Source: Klebsiella pneumoniae (lineage in GTDB: Bacteria; Myxococcota_A; UBA796; GCA-2862545). Taken from it: 37,914 nucleotides of DNA. Every line of letters begins with the position of its first letter. Position 1 is the stretch's first letter. Shown piece after piece: positions 23,965-35,150 of this stretch. The stretch covers positions 1 to 37,914 of the forward strand of contig CAMASI010000040.1 in the NCBI GenBank assembly GCA_945861065.1, in the 5' to 3' direction. Position numbers and translations under genes: made by a program. The notes beneath the pieces are model-generated. The model saw only the letters and a program-made list of their open reading frames with translations. It made no database searches and was not told the origin of the DNA.

Positions 23965-25614
23965 TCAGGTCGCGACCGGAACGGGCGCCTGGAATTGCCG
24001 CTTGATGTACCACTGCTGCAAAATCGACAGCGCGGTGTTGACGAAAATGTAGACCATCAAACCCGAGGGCAGGCCGTAGAAGAAGATGCCGACAATCAGC
24101 GGCATGTACTTCATCACTTGCTGCTGGGCGGGGTCCATATTGGTCATCGGGGTCAGTTGTTGCTGGAACCACATCAACGCGACCACAAGCGTGGGAAGCA
24201 CGCCAAAGGGGTCAAGCGAGGACAGATCCCGCAAATAGAGAAAGTCGGTGTGGTACAGCTCGACGACGTTGCGGAGCACGTTGTACAGCGCAATCCAAAT
24301 CGGCATTTGGATGAGCATCGGGAGGCACCCCCCCATCGGAGACACGCCGCTCTCTTTGAACAGCTCCATTGTCTTGGTATTGATCTGGTTCGGGTCGTCC
24401 TTGTACGTCTCCTTCAGCGCCGCCAACCGAGGCTGAAGCGCTGCCATCGCCTGGCCAGACTTGAATGCCGACTGGGTGAGCGGGTAGAGCACGAGCTTCA
24501 TGCCGAAGGTCAGCAACGCAATCGCGATGCCCCAGTTGCCAACGGCCGCGTGCAACCACACCAACGCAAGTTTGAGTGGGTACGCGAACACGGCGAACCA
24601 CCCAAATTGCACCAATTCCGGAAGGCTCGCGTCCACCGCCTCCAGCGTGCTTGTCTCCAACGGCCCTGCGTACACCTGAAACGACGTTTCCGCCGACGCG
24701 CCAGGCGCCAGATTGACGGGGGCTACCCAGCGCGCCCCCGCAAGCGGCGTTTCGCCGGCCATGGCGTCAAAGTGCAGCGCGCCGACAAGACCCTCCGCCT
24801 GCGGAAGGAGCAAGGTGCCGAAATAGGTGTCCGCGAGGCCAAACCACCGCACGACGCCCTCGTGCTCGACGGCCTCTTCCACGACAGAGGCGCCGTCCCC
24901 GAGGACCACGTCGCCATCCACGTGGCCTACGGGTCGCCGAACAGGAACGTACCCAGACAACGCGCCAGCTGCGGCTTTGACCTCGTCGTGCACGCCGACC
25001 CATACCGGACCCGCAAAGGGCGTCGCGCCTTCGTTGGTGAATCGGGTCGTCAACGTGAAGAGGCAAATGTCGCCGGCCACCGGTGCGAGCTTCCAGTCTA
25101 CACGAACACCGGTCGCAGACAGGCCGCTGAGTGCCACGCCACCGGCCGGGGCGTCTGCGGTACCGAACCCCATCGGCTCGTAGGGGCCGACACCTGTCGT
25201 CAATCCGAACGCGTTGTCGGACAACAATTCGACAGGGCCCGGCTCCGCCCCGTACGGTTCAAACGGGACGACGTTTCCGGAGACGAGGCCGAACAGCCAA
25301 CTCCATACGGGTTGAACGTTGAAAGGCGCCGGATATTTGCTGTGGTGGAGGCCCCGCACCGCTGGGCCGACCGTTGAGACCACGCCGTCGGTCGAACAAC
25401 CCGCCAGAGCGAGCTTCTGCTCAGCGTAGTTTGGCGTTGCCACCAAAGGGTGGGGCGCTGACGCAGTCGGCTGTACCGCAGGTTTGGCCGCCTCCGCCAG
25501 CGCAGCCTGCGCCAGCACATGCTGTTCGGCGACCTCCTGCGCTTGACGCGCAGACGTCCAGCTCCAGAACAGGAGAAGACTCAGCAGCACAGCGACGGCG
25601 GTTCTCCGGTCCAT
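23965..25614 (-). CDS. yidC: Membrane protein insertase YidC
   Basis: A 549-residue inner-membrane insertase of the Gram-negative type. TM1 is MDRRTAVAVLLSLLLFWSW, followed by a periplasmic beta-supersandwich domain (about 60-335). The conserved Oxa1-type core of five helices follows, with WGIAIALLTFGMKLVLYPLT, the cytoplasmic hairpin LKETYKDDPNQINTKTMELF, GVSPMGGCLPMLIQMPIWIALY, and the final VYIFVNTALSILQQWYIKRQ. ATG 25614 follows the TAG of yidD without a gap. It takes part in Sec-dependent and independent insertion of membrane proteins, alongside the neighbouring yidD and jag. Confidence 0.95.
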   Translation of the reverse strand: MDRRTAVAVLLSLLLFWSWTSARQAQEVAEQHVLAQAALAEAAKPAVQPTASAPHPLVATPNYAEQKLALAGCSTDGVVSTVGPAVRGLHHSKYPAPFNVQPVWSWLFGLVSGNVVPFEPYGAEPGPVELLSDNAFGLTTGVGPYEPMGFGTADAPAGGVALSGLSATGVRVDWKLAPVAGDICLFTLTTRFTNEGATPFAGPVWVGVHDEVKAAAGALSGYVPVRRPVGHVDGDVVLGDGASVVEEAVEHEGVVRWFGLADTYFGTLLLPQAEGLVGALHFDAMAGETPLAGARWVAPVNLAPGASAETSFQVYAGPLETSTLEAVDASLPELVQFGWFAVFAYPLKLALVWLHAAVGNWGIAIALLTFGMKLVLYPLTQSAFKSGQAMAALQPRLAALKETYKDDPNQINTKTMELFKESGVSPMGGCLPMLIQMPIWIALYNVLRNVVELYHTDFLYLRDLSSLDPFGVLPTLVVALMWFQQQLTPMTNMDPAQQQVMKYMPLIVGIFFYGLPSGLMVYIFVNTALSILQQWYIKRQFQAPVPVAT

Positions 25615-25836
25615 CTACGCGCGCCGCGGCGGAACGGGATCGAAGCCGCCCGCCGAAAACGGGTTGCATCGAAGGATTCGCCACGCACCCCACAACACCC
25701 CTCGGACAACACCTTGCGCTTCGATCGCGCCGACCGCGTACTCTGAACAGGTCGGCTGGTACTTACAAGCAGGCGGCAACATCGGGCTCACCCACCGCTG
25801 GTAGGCGCGGATCGCACCAACGAACAGGCCCCTCAT
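25615..25836 (-). CDS. yidD: Membrane protein insertion efficiency factor YidD
   Basis: A 73-residue protein with the family signature: IRAYQRWVSPMLPPACKYQPTCSEYA, followed by RILRCNPFSAGGFDPVP. The conserved Cys residues are in CKYQPTC and RCNPF. YidD is a small amphipathic protein at the inner membrane that supports YidC-dependent insertion. The ATG overlaps the rnpA stop (ATGA at 25836-25833), and its stop abuts the yidC start, giving a tightly coupled rnpA-yidD-yidC unit. Confidence 0.95.
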   Translation of the reverse strand: MRGLFVGAIRAYQRWVSPMLPPACKYQPTCSEYAVGAIEAQGVVRGVLWGAWRILRCNPFSAGGFDPVPPRRA

Positions 25837-26213
25837 GGCTTCTCCGCCATCTGGCGTTCCAGCACCGCGACCAGTCGCTCGACATCTTGGCTCAGCGCCG
25901 CAAGGCCGGCATTCGCAGCAGCCCGACGCGCAACAAGCACGAGATCAAGCCTCGGAAGCCGTGAATAGCGGACCCTCATGGCCTCTCGCAACCATCGCCG
26001 GACCCGGTTGCGCACCACAGACCCTCCCACTTTCCGGGAAACCGTCAGCCCTACCCGCGCAACATCAGCCGCGCCGCGTACGTGTAGACCCAGCACATGG
26101 CGCTGCTCCAAGCGGGCACCCCCTGAAGACACGCGCACGAAATCCGCCCTGCTCAAGAGGTGGCGAGTCCGATCCCAGCCGACCCCGGCGACAGGGCCCG
26201 ACAGCGGCGTCAT
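25833..26213 (-). CDS. rnpA: Ribonuclease P protein component
   Basis: A 126-residue basic protein that assists the RNase P RNA in removing tRNA 5' leaders. It has RHLLSRADFVRV, the central VGLTVSRKVGGSVVRNRVRRWLREAMR (the RNR motif that contacts RNA) and a C-terminal helix. ATG 26213 is the only upstream start codon of the usual kind before the conserved region; no Shine-Dalgarno is visible. It lies 14 bp after the rpmH stop, so ribosomes may pass from one gene to the other. The RNase P RNA gene itself is not in this window. Confidence 0.94.
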   Translation of the reverse strand: MTPLSGPVAGVGWDRTRHLLSRADFVRVSSGGARLEQRHVLGLHVRGAADVARVGLTVSRKVGGSVVRNRVRRWLREAMRVRYSRLPRLDLVLVARRAAANAGLAALSQDVERLVAVLERQMAEKP

Positions 26214-26227
26214 CAGGGTCGTCGCTG

Positions 26228-26383
26228 CTAGAAGCGCTTGTCCGGCGAGGACACTGCGAGGCGCGTCCGCCCCTTGCGGCGGCGATTCGACAGAATTTTC
26301 CGCCCGCTCGGTGTGCTCATGCGATGGCGGAAGCCGTGCGTCCGTAGGCGCTTGACTTTATGAGGTTGGTACGTGCGCTTCAT
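26228..26383 (-). CDS. rpmH: 50S ribosomal protein L34
   Basis: A 51-residue protein beginning [19 protein letters not shown] and continuing through [21 protein letters not shown], the unmistakable L34 pattern. The usual length is 44-52 residues. GGAGG four bases before ATG 26383 fixes the start. It is the first gene of the minus-strand operon and diverges from dnaA across 220 bp, which must hold the promoters of both; no strong -35/-10 pair stands out by eye. Confidence 0.96.
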   Translation of the reverse strand: MKRTYQPHKVKRLRTHGFRHRMSTPSGRKILSNRRRKGRTRLAVSSPDKRF

Positions 26384-26603
26384 GGGGCCTCCGTCCGTCT
26401 GCCCGTGGGCTTTTGGGTTCCCTCGCGTTGCCACAGGCAGCACGTGCCGCCTTGGCCTTCCACACGGGGAGGCCACCGGTATCGCAGGTCCGGACGAGGG
26501 GCAAGGAAGCCGCCCAGATCGCAGGCGACACAACGGTCTGCGTTGCGAGGACGCCCGGCTTCGTTAGGCTGCAAAGGTCCCCGCAGTCCAATCTCGGGGA
26601 GGG

Positions 26604-27959
26604 GTGTTCGTAGCTTTGGACAACGCCACCTGGAACCGCGTATTGACGGCGGTCGCCGCCCGAATCGGTCACCAGGACGTCGAGATCTGGCTTCGCTACG
26701 CGCGGCCAGCCTCGCGGTCCGATGGGACGTTGGTGCTGCACGTCCCAAATCAGTATTACGCTGATTGGATCGCCGAGAACTACTTGGGCGCCCTCACAGC
26801 TGCGGTCGTGTCCACGCTGGGCGTCACGCCGGTGATCGAATTCGAGTGCACCGAAGATCCAACGTCTGAGATCGTCGTCGAAGATCCAATCGACGACGCC
26901 TCCGACTCGATCCCACGAAGCGAAGGTCTCAATCCGTCGCAGTCCTTCCGCAATTTCGTCGTCGGCAACTGCAACCGGATGGCACACGCGGCCGCGTGGG
27001 CTGTCGCAGATCGACCCGCACGCTCCTACAATCCGCTCCTACTGTACGGCGCGAGCGGGCTTGGCAAGACGCATCTCATGCATGCGATCGGCACCCAGAT
27101 CCTCGAACGTCACCCCGGCTCCCGGGTGTTGTACGTCACCGCAGAAGGCTTCACCACCGAAATGGTGGAGGCGATCAAGACCCGCCAGATGAAGGGATTT
27201 CGCAACCGGTACCGCGAAGCCTGCTCGGTACTACTCGTCGACGACGTGCAGTTCATGAGTGGCAAGGAGTACACGCAGGAGGAGTTCTTCCACACGTTCA
27301 ACGCCTTGATCTCGGTCGGTCGCCAAATCGTGCTCACCTCCGACGTCGAACCGGCCGCGATCGACAAACTCGAACCCCGCCTCCGAACTCGGTTTCAAGG
27401 CGGCGTAGCCGTGGACCTCCAGGCCCCCGACCGCGAAACACTTCAAGCGATCCTGGAGCAGACTTCGGCACAGCTGGGAATCGACATTTCGTCCGAGCTT
27501 GCGGACCGAATTGCCGCCCATATCAGCGGCAACATTCGCGAGTTGCAGGGCCTGCTCAACCGGCTGGTCATCGCTCGGGAGGTTTACCCCGGCCGCACGA
27601 TGGACGACGTCGCCAGACAGGCCCTGCCGGAACTGTATTCAGCTTCTCCCACGCGAATGTCCGTCGCGGTGGTCATCGAGGCGGTGGCTCGGGCTCACGA
27701 CCTGCGGACGGCCGACCTGACCGGTACGCGGCGCCACCGCAACTTGACGCGTCCCCGTCACATCGCGATGTACTTGGCCAGGAAGTACTGCGGCGTTTCT
27801 TTTCCGGAACTAGGCCGCGAATTCGGAAAGGACCACTCGACGATCCAACATGGCGTCGGCCGCGTCGAAGAGATGCTCTCTTCCGACACCGATCTTGCAA
27901 CACGAATTCGCGTCATCGAGACGACCCTACGGCGCGCGATTCGGGCTTCGATCGCGTAA
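26604..27959 (+). CDS. dnaA: Chromosomal replication initiator protein DnaA
   Basis: A 451-residue initiator ATPase that opens the origin. Domain I is the first 80 residues (TWNRVLTAVAARI). Domain III has Walker A GASGLGKT (149-156), Walker B LLVDDVQF, and the arginine-finger region LEPRLRTRFQGG. Domain IV has the DNA-binding helix-turn-helix and signature RPRHIAMYLARKYCGVSFPELGREFGKDHSTIQHG, with His-Ser-Thr in place of the more common His-Thr-Thr. GTG 26604 is very close to its GGGGAGG; TTG 26616 is an alternative start, four codons shorter. The DnaA boxes lie just downstream, so it may autoregulate. Confidence 0.95.
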   Translation: MFVALDNATWNRVLTAVAARIGHQDVEIWLRYARPASRSDGTLVLHVPNQYYADWIAENYLGALTAAVVSTLGVTPVIEFECTEDPTSEIVVEDPIDDASDSIPRSEGLNPSQSFRNFVVGNCNRMAHAAAWAVADRPARSYNPLLLYGASGLGKTHLMHAIGTQILERHPGSRVLYVTAEGFTTEMVEAIKTRQMKGFRNRYREACSVLLVDDVQFMSGKEYTQEEFFHTFNALISVGRQIVLTSDVEPAAIDKLEPRLRTRFQGGVAVDLQAPDRETLQAILEQTSAQLGIDISSELADRIAAHISGNIRELQGLLNRLVIAREVYPGRTMDDVARQALPELYSASPTRMSVAVVIEAVARAHDLRTADLTGTRRHRNLTRPRHIAMYLARKYCGVSFPELGREFGKDHSTIQHGVGRVEEMLSSDTDLATRIRVIETTLRRAIRASIA

Positions 27960-27990
27960 GGGTGTGGGTCCTAGCTATAGCTGTCAGCCA

Positions 27991-28006
27991 TCAGCCATCA
28001 GCTGTC
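27991..28006. repeat. 16-bp repeat TCAGCCATCAGCTGTC, copy B
   Basis: Identical to 192-207. It lies within a longer run (27973-28006) of GCTGTCAGCCATCAGCC-type units. A degenerate inverted copy, GCTAATGGCTGACTGCTGAC, is found at 28076-28095, on the other side of a truncated gene start. Here too the reverse strand supplies GAC AGC and TGA to close that frame. Confidence 0.7.
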
Positions 28007-28060
28007 GATGGTGAGGCGGTGAGCCTTCTGCCAAACCTGTAGTTCGCCGAAGTCCCGCAT
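27998..28060 (-). pseudogene. N-terminal stub of a four-helix-bundle (23S rRNA intervening-sequence type) gene
   Basis: The frame from ATG 28060 encodes MRDFGELQVWQKAHRLT, then Ile-Asp-Ser and a stop, 20 residues in total. This start is typical of the TIGR02436 four-helix-bundle proteins encoded in 23S rRNA intervening sequences and related elements, which are normally about 120 residues. A good GGAGG precedes the ATG, so the translation start is intact, but the rest of the gene is gone and the last codons belong to the repeat. The remnant is flanked by inverted copies of that repeat. It lies on the dnaA side of the DnaA boxes. Confidence 0.6.
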
Positions 28061-28379
28061 GCCGCCTCCGACCGAGCTAATGGCTGACTGCTGACGCTCA
28101 TCCACAGGCTGTGGATAAGTCTGTGGATGACTGGCGGGAATCTTCCTTTGGGTCACTCCGGTGCAGGTTGTCCACCGAGAACCCACGCGAACCCCCAGAA
28201 TATCCACAACCCAGTCCCCAGGGGATCTCGTCGGCACGGGCGAGCTTGTCTGCCGTTCTCCACAGAGATTCGTCTCCTCTAGATCCAACAACGATCGATC
28301 CACTCGGACTGAGGATCCCTGTAGGAAGGGCCTCTCGCTTCGACCCATGGGTGCGATAGTGTGGCCTGCGGAGTTGAAG

Positions 28380-29495
28380 ATGGACCTGTACGTCGATCGG
28401 GAAGAGATCGGTCGAGCGCTTGCCCATGTGCAAGGCGTCGTGGAACGACGGAGCACCAGCCCAACGGCGTCTCACGTGTTGCTTCATGCCCGAATTGGCG
28501 AAGGTATTCGCATGACGGCGACAGATACGGAGGTGGCCTTCGTGGGAGACGTGGCAGCCAACGTGAGCGTTGCCGGGCAGGTCGCGGTGGATGCGGCCAA
28601 CCTGTTTCAGATCGTTCGTGCGCTTCCAGCAGCCGTGGTGCAGTTGTCTCTCGTCGGCACGCGACTTGAAATTCGTTCGGGGCGTTCTGTCTTTCGGCTA
28701 CCAGGAATCGCGGCAGAAGAGTACCCGCCGCTGCCACCTTTCGAGCGAAAGGGCGGTGTTCGAATCGCTTCCAGCGCACTGCGTAGAATCATCGACCAGA
28801 CCCACTACGCCGTGTCTGCAGACGACGTTCGCTATGGGCTCAACGGGGCTCACCTGCAAGAGGTCAAGGTGGACGGCGCGTCTCGACTTCGAATGGTTGC
28901 CACCGATGGCCATCGGTTGTCGGCCTCGGAGGCCGATGTTGCGGGTGATGTGGTGATTCCGAAGCGGATGTTGGTGCCTCGCAAGGCGCTCGGCGTGTTG
29001 CGCCGGTTGCTCGAGTCTGGCGATAACGAAGTGGACTTGTCGTTTGGCGACAATGCGCTTCGTGTCACCCGCCCCGGAACAGTGTTTTGGTTTCGTATGC
29101 TGGATGGTGAGTTTCCGGACTACGAGTCTGTTCTTCCTGGCGAACCCAAACACCGCGTGCTTGTGGCCACAGCCGAATTGGCAGCGGCGCTGCGGCGGGT
29201 GTTGATCGTGGTTCAGGAGAGAACCCGCGCCGTCCGGTTCTCGTTCGACGCCGACCAGTGCGTGGTGGACGTGCACAACGTAGATCGCGGCGAGGTCAAC
29301 GAAGCGGTGCCGGTTGAACTGACGGGCGCTCCGATCACTGTGGGTTTCAACGCGCGGTACCTGGCAGAAGTGCTGGGGGTGCTGTCGGGCGAACGGGTCT
29401 CGCTTGAACTGGCGCATCCGTTGGCGCCGTGCTTGGTGCGAGATCCCGACGATGCCCGTGCCTTTTTTGTCGTGATGCCGATGCGGCTCGACTGA
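28380..29495 (+). CDS. dnaN: DNA polymerase III subunit beta (sliding clamp)
   Basis: A 371-residue clamp subunit. Three repeated domains are visible. Landmarks are FRLPGIAAEEYPPLPPF, YAVSADDVRYGLNGAHLQ, RMVATDGHRLSASEADV, DGEFPDYESVLP, FNARYLAEVLGVLSGE and the terminal VVMPMRL typical of beta clamps. ATG 28380 has GGAG six bases upstream and the N-terminal strand (MDLYVDREEIGRAL) expected for the family; an in-frame opening upstream runs back through the origin region and is not coding. It lies 7 bp before recF, so the two are co-transcribed. Confidence 0.95.
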   Translation: MDLYVDREEIGRALAHVQGVVERRSTSPTASHVLLHARIGEGIRMTATDTEVAFVGDVAANVSVAGQVAVDAANLFQIVRALPAAVVQLSLVGTRLEIRSGRSVFRLPGIAAEEYPPLPPFERKGGVRIASSALRRIIDQTHYAVSADDVRYGLNGAHLQEVKVDGASRLRMVATDGHRLSASEADVAGDVVIPKRMLVPRKALGVLRRLLESGDNEVDLSFGDNALRVTRPGTVFWFRMLDGEFPDYESVLPGEPKHRVLVATAELAAALRRVLIVVQERTRAVRFSFDADQCVVDVHNVDRGEVNEAVPVELTGAPITVGFNARYLAEVLGVLSGERVSLELAHPLAPCLVRDPDDARAFFVVMPMRLD

Positions 29496-29502
29496 CACCG
29501 CG

Positions 29503-33028
<3,526 letters not shown>

Positions 33029-33030
33029 CG

Positions 33031-33981
33031 GTGTCCTCCGATGAGGCTGTTGCCGCCCTGCTCGGAGCGCGCCTTGTACTTGTCACGGGTAAAGGTGGGA
33101 CGGGAAAGACAACGTTCGCGGCGGCGCTCGCTTTGTTGGCAGAGGCGCGGGGCCGTCGCGTGTTGTTGTGCGAAGTGGATTCCCAGCGGCCGTCGCTCCC
33201 CGCGGTCTTTGGAACGGCGGCGAGATTTGAACCGGAGCCCGTACGTCCTCGTCTGCATGTGTCGAACGTGACGTGGCGAGAAGCACTGATGGAATTTTTG
33301 GCCTCGGTCGTGCCTTCACGCCGACTTGTGAGCCTTATTCTTTCCAATCAGGGCGTGGCGCGATTCCTGGATTTCACGCCGGGTTCTCGGGAAATCGTGA
33401 CGTTGTCGGCCATCGAAGCGCGGACGAGGGACTACGACGTGGTGGTCGTGGACATGCCTGCGTCGGGCCATGCGTTCTCTTTGCTCGACATTACGCGGTC
33501 CGCGATGGGCTTGTTCCGGTCGGGCCCGGTCCGAGGCCGCGCGGAGCAGCTTCGGGCATTGCTGCTCGACGCGGGCACGCGGGTGGCGTTGGTCGCCCTT
33601 CCGGAAGAAATGGTTGTAACGGAAACGGTGGAAACGGCGGAGAGATTGTCGGCGTCTGGGCTTCTGTCTGCGCCTCCCATCGTTTTTCTGAACAACGCGA
33701 ATCCGCCATCACTTGGAGACGCAGAGCACGGTCTGATCGATCGATTGTGGGCGCGCACCGACCTCGATGTGGTGCAACGAGAGTTTGTGCGAGCGGGGCG
33801 GTGGGAAGCCACCCTGGAATCTGCGACGGCGGCCGCACAGAGTGGATTGCGCGAACGGATTTCCGTCGAGCCCGTCACGGTTGCACCGGCCCCACCTGGC
33901 TTGGGACCCCGCGAGATCGTTCAGCACGTCGCCGCGTCCTTGGGCCGACGCGTCGGACTCACCCGTCGGGACCTCGCATGA
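33031..33981 (+). CDS. ArsA/Get3-like ATPase, first of a pair (BagA-like)
   Basis: A 316-residue deviant-Walker ATPase: VTGKGGTGKTTFAAALALL (P-loop 20-28, with signature Lys21), VLLCEVDSQRPSLPAVF and the switch region VVVVDMPASGHAFSLLDITR. ALPEEMVVTETVETAERL in the C-terminal half also fits the family. The sequence resembles the Rv3679 (BagA) half of a mycobacterial ArsA-like pair more than the fused arsenite-pump ATPase. No arsB or metal-binding Cys triad is seen, so arsenite export is not supported. GTG 33031 follows the gyrB stop by 2 bp; its stop overlaps the next start as ATGA, suggesting equimolar partners. Confidence 0.8.
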   Translation: MSSDEAVAALLGARLVLVTGKGGTGKTTFAAALALLAEARGRRVLLCEVDSQRPSLPAVFGTAARFEPEPVRPRLHVSNVTWREALMEFLASVVPSRRLVSLILSNQGVARFLDFTPGSREIVTLSAIEARTRDYDVVVVDMPASGHAFSLLDITRSAMGLFRSGPVRGRAEQLRALLLDAGTRVALVALPEEMVVTETVETAERLSASGLLSAPPIVFLNNANPPSLGDAEHGLIDRLWARTDLDVVQREFVRAGRWEATLESATAAAQSGLRERISVEPVTVAPAPPGLGPREIVQHVAASLGRRVGLTRRDLA

Positions 33982-35126
33982 CGACGGCGGAAACTTACGA
34001 CCTCGAACGATGGCTTTCCGACCGTCGGTTGATCGTCGTGGTCGGCGCTGGCGGCGTGGGCAAGACCACCACGGCCGCGGCGATCGGATTGTTCGCTGCA
34101 CGGTCTGGCCGCAAGGTGATGGTCCTGACGATCGACCCAGCGCGCCGACTCGCAACAAGTCTCGGGTTGGAGGCGCTCGGCGACGATGCACGGCGGATCG
34201 ATCTCGGTGGCATACCCGTGACGGAGGGTGGGGAACTGTGGGCGATGATGCTGGACAGTCGGAGCACCTTCGACGCCTTGATGGCACGGGTTGCGGGGGA
34301 TGAAGAAACTCGGCAACGTATTCTCAAGAATCATGTGTACAGGCATATGGCGGATACGCTAGCGGGCAGCCAAGACTATATGGCCACGGAGAAGCTGCAC
34401 GACCTCGTGACGAGCGGTCAATACGACCTTGTGGTCCTCGACACCCCCCCAGTCAAGAACGCCCTTGATTTTCTCGAGAGTCCAGGGCGACTGGTCAATT
34501 TTCTGGACGAACGTGTGCTCAAGTGGTTCCTCCGTCCGAGCGACAGCTTTGGTTTGATTTCGGGGACATCCGCGATCGTGCAGCGACTCCTCGGCGCCGT
34601 GTTCGGGAAGGAATTCCTCGACGACCTTTCCGTGTTTTTTCACGACTTCCAAGGCCTGTACGCGGGATTCGTCGATCGCCACACGGCGGTGCTCTCGCTG
34701 TTGCGGGATCCGGGCACCTCGTTCTTGGCGATTTGTTCCCCGAGCGAACCCGCGTTGGACGTCGCCGTGTTCTTTTTAGACGAGATGGCGCGCCGGGGCT
34801 TGCCGTGGGCGGGCGTCGTCGTCAATCAAGTGCACCATTGTGAGACGAGCGGCCACGATGCTCGCGTGGTCCTGGGTCAAGTGGCAAACACGGAGGCCAT
34901 CGGCCTGCCGACCTCCACCGTACCCGTCGTGTTGGCCCGGCTAGGCATGGCCCATCGGCGGTTGGCCTTGCTCGCGGATGCGGAGCGCCGTTGGGTGGCC
35001 CGTGTTCGGGTTGCGGCGCGCGGCGGCTTTTACCAAGATGTTCCCCGACTCGACGAAGACGTCCACGACCTCGTGGGCCTACAAGCCGTCGGCTCTTCCC
35101 TGTTTCGCCCCGGCGTGCGCGCTTAG
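33978..35126 (+). CDS. ArsA/Get3-like ATPase, second of a pair (BagB-like)
   Basis: A 382-residue ATPase with IVVVGAGGVGKTTTAAAIGLF (23-31). Here the signature Lys of the deviant Walker A is replaced by Ala24, while the P-loop Lys29 remains. It continues VMVLTIDPARRLATSLGL, LWAMMLDSRSTFDALM, AGSQDYMATEKLHDL and VVLDTPPVKNALDFLESPGRL, the pattern of Rv3680 (BagB)-type proteins. The pairing of one normal and one Lys-less subunit suggests a heterodimer in which only one subunit donates the bridging Lys; this is inference. ATG 33978 overlaps the first ATPase gene. A role in membrane-protein targeting or stress has been proposed for relatives but is not shown here. Confidence 0.8.
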   Translation: MTTAETYDLERWLSDRRLIVVVGAGGVGKTTTAAAIGLFAARSGRKVMVLTIDPARRLATSLGLEALGDDARRIDLGGIPVTEGGELWAMMLDSRSTFDALMARVAGDEETRQRILKNHVYRHMADTLAGSQDYMATEKLHDLVTSGQYDLVVLDTPPVKNALDFLESPGRLVNFLDERVLKWFLRPSDSFGLISGTSAIVQRLLGAVFGKEFLDDLSVFFHDFQGLYAGFVDRHTAVLSLLRDPGTSFLAICSPSEPALDVAVFFLDEMARRGLPWAGVVVNQVHHCETSGHDARVVLGQVANTEAIGLPTSTVPVVLARLGMAHRRLALLADAERRWVARVRVAARGGFYQDVPRLDEDVHDLVGLQAVGSSLFRPGVRA

Positions 35127-35150
35127 GCTTCAAAGAAAGGACACCCGAAA

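Larger units (their letters stand above)
27960..28379. other. Candidate origin of replication (oriC) between dnaA and dnaN
   Basis: This 420-bp gene-free gap holds a cluster of DnaA-box sequences. TGTGGATAA at 28110-28118 is a perfect box on the reverse strand. One-mismatch boxes are TCATCCACA (28098-28106), TGTGGATGA (28122-28130), ATATCCACA (28200-28208) and TTCTCCACA (28256-28264). TTGTCCACC (28168-28176) has two mismatches. The first three lie exactly 12 bp apart. No strongly AT-rich unwinding element is obvious. The left part, 27973-28096, is taken up by a short repeat and a gene remnant. The origin call is inferred from the boxes plus the dnaA-dnaN context. Confidence 0.7.

Noticed and set aside
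23962..25377. A 471-residue plus-strand open frame opposite yidC
   Set aside because: The minus strand encodes an unmistakable YidC; the antisense frame is Arg/His-rich without recognisable structure.
26543..26570. Possible dnaA promoter, TTGCGA with TAGGCT 16 bp downstream
   Set aside because: The -10 hexamer matches the consensus at only three positions and the GC-rich context offers similar chance pairs.
27960..28379. Coding extension of dnaN upstream through the origin region
   Set aside because: The in-frame opening from 28161 lacks clamp homology, and ATG 28380 has a GGAG at the right distance and the conserved N-terminus.
33031..35126. Arsenite-resistance operon
   Set aside because: No arsB, arsC or arsR and no Cys triad for arsenite; the pair resembles Rv3679/Rv3680-type ATPases instead.
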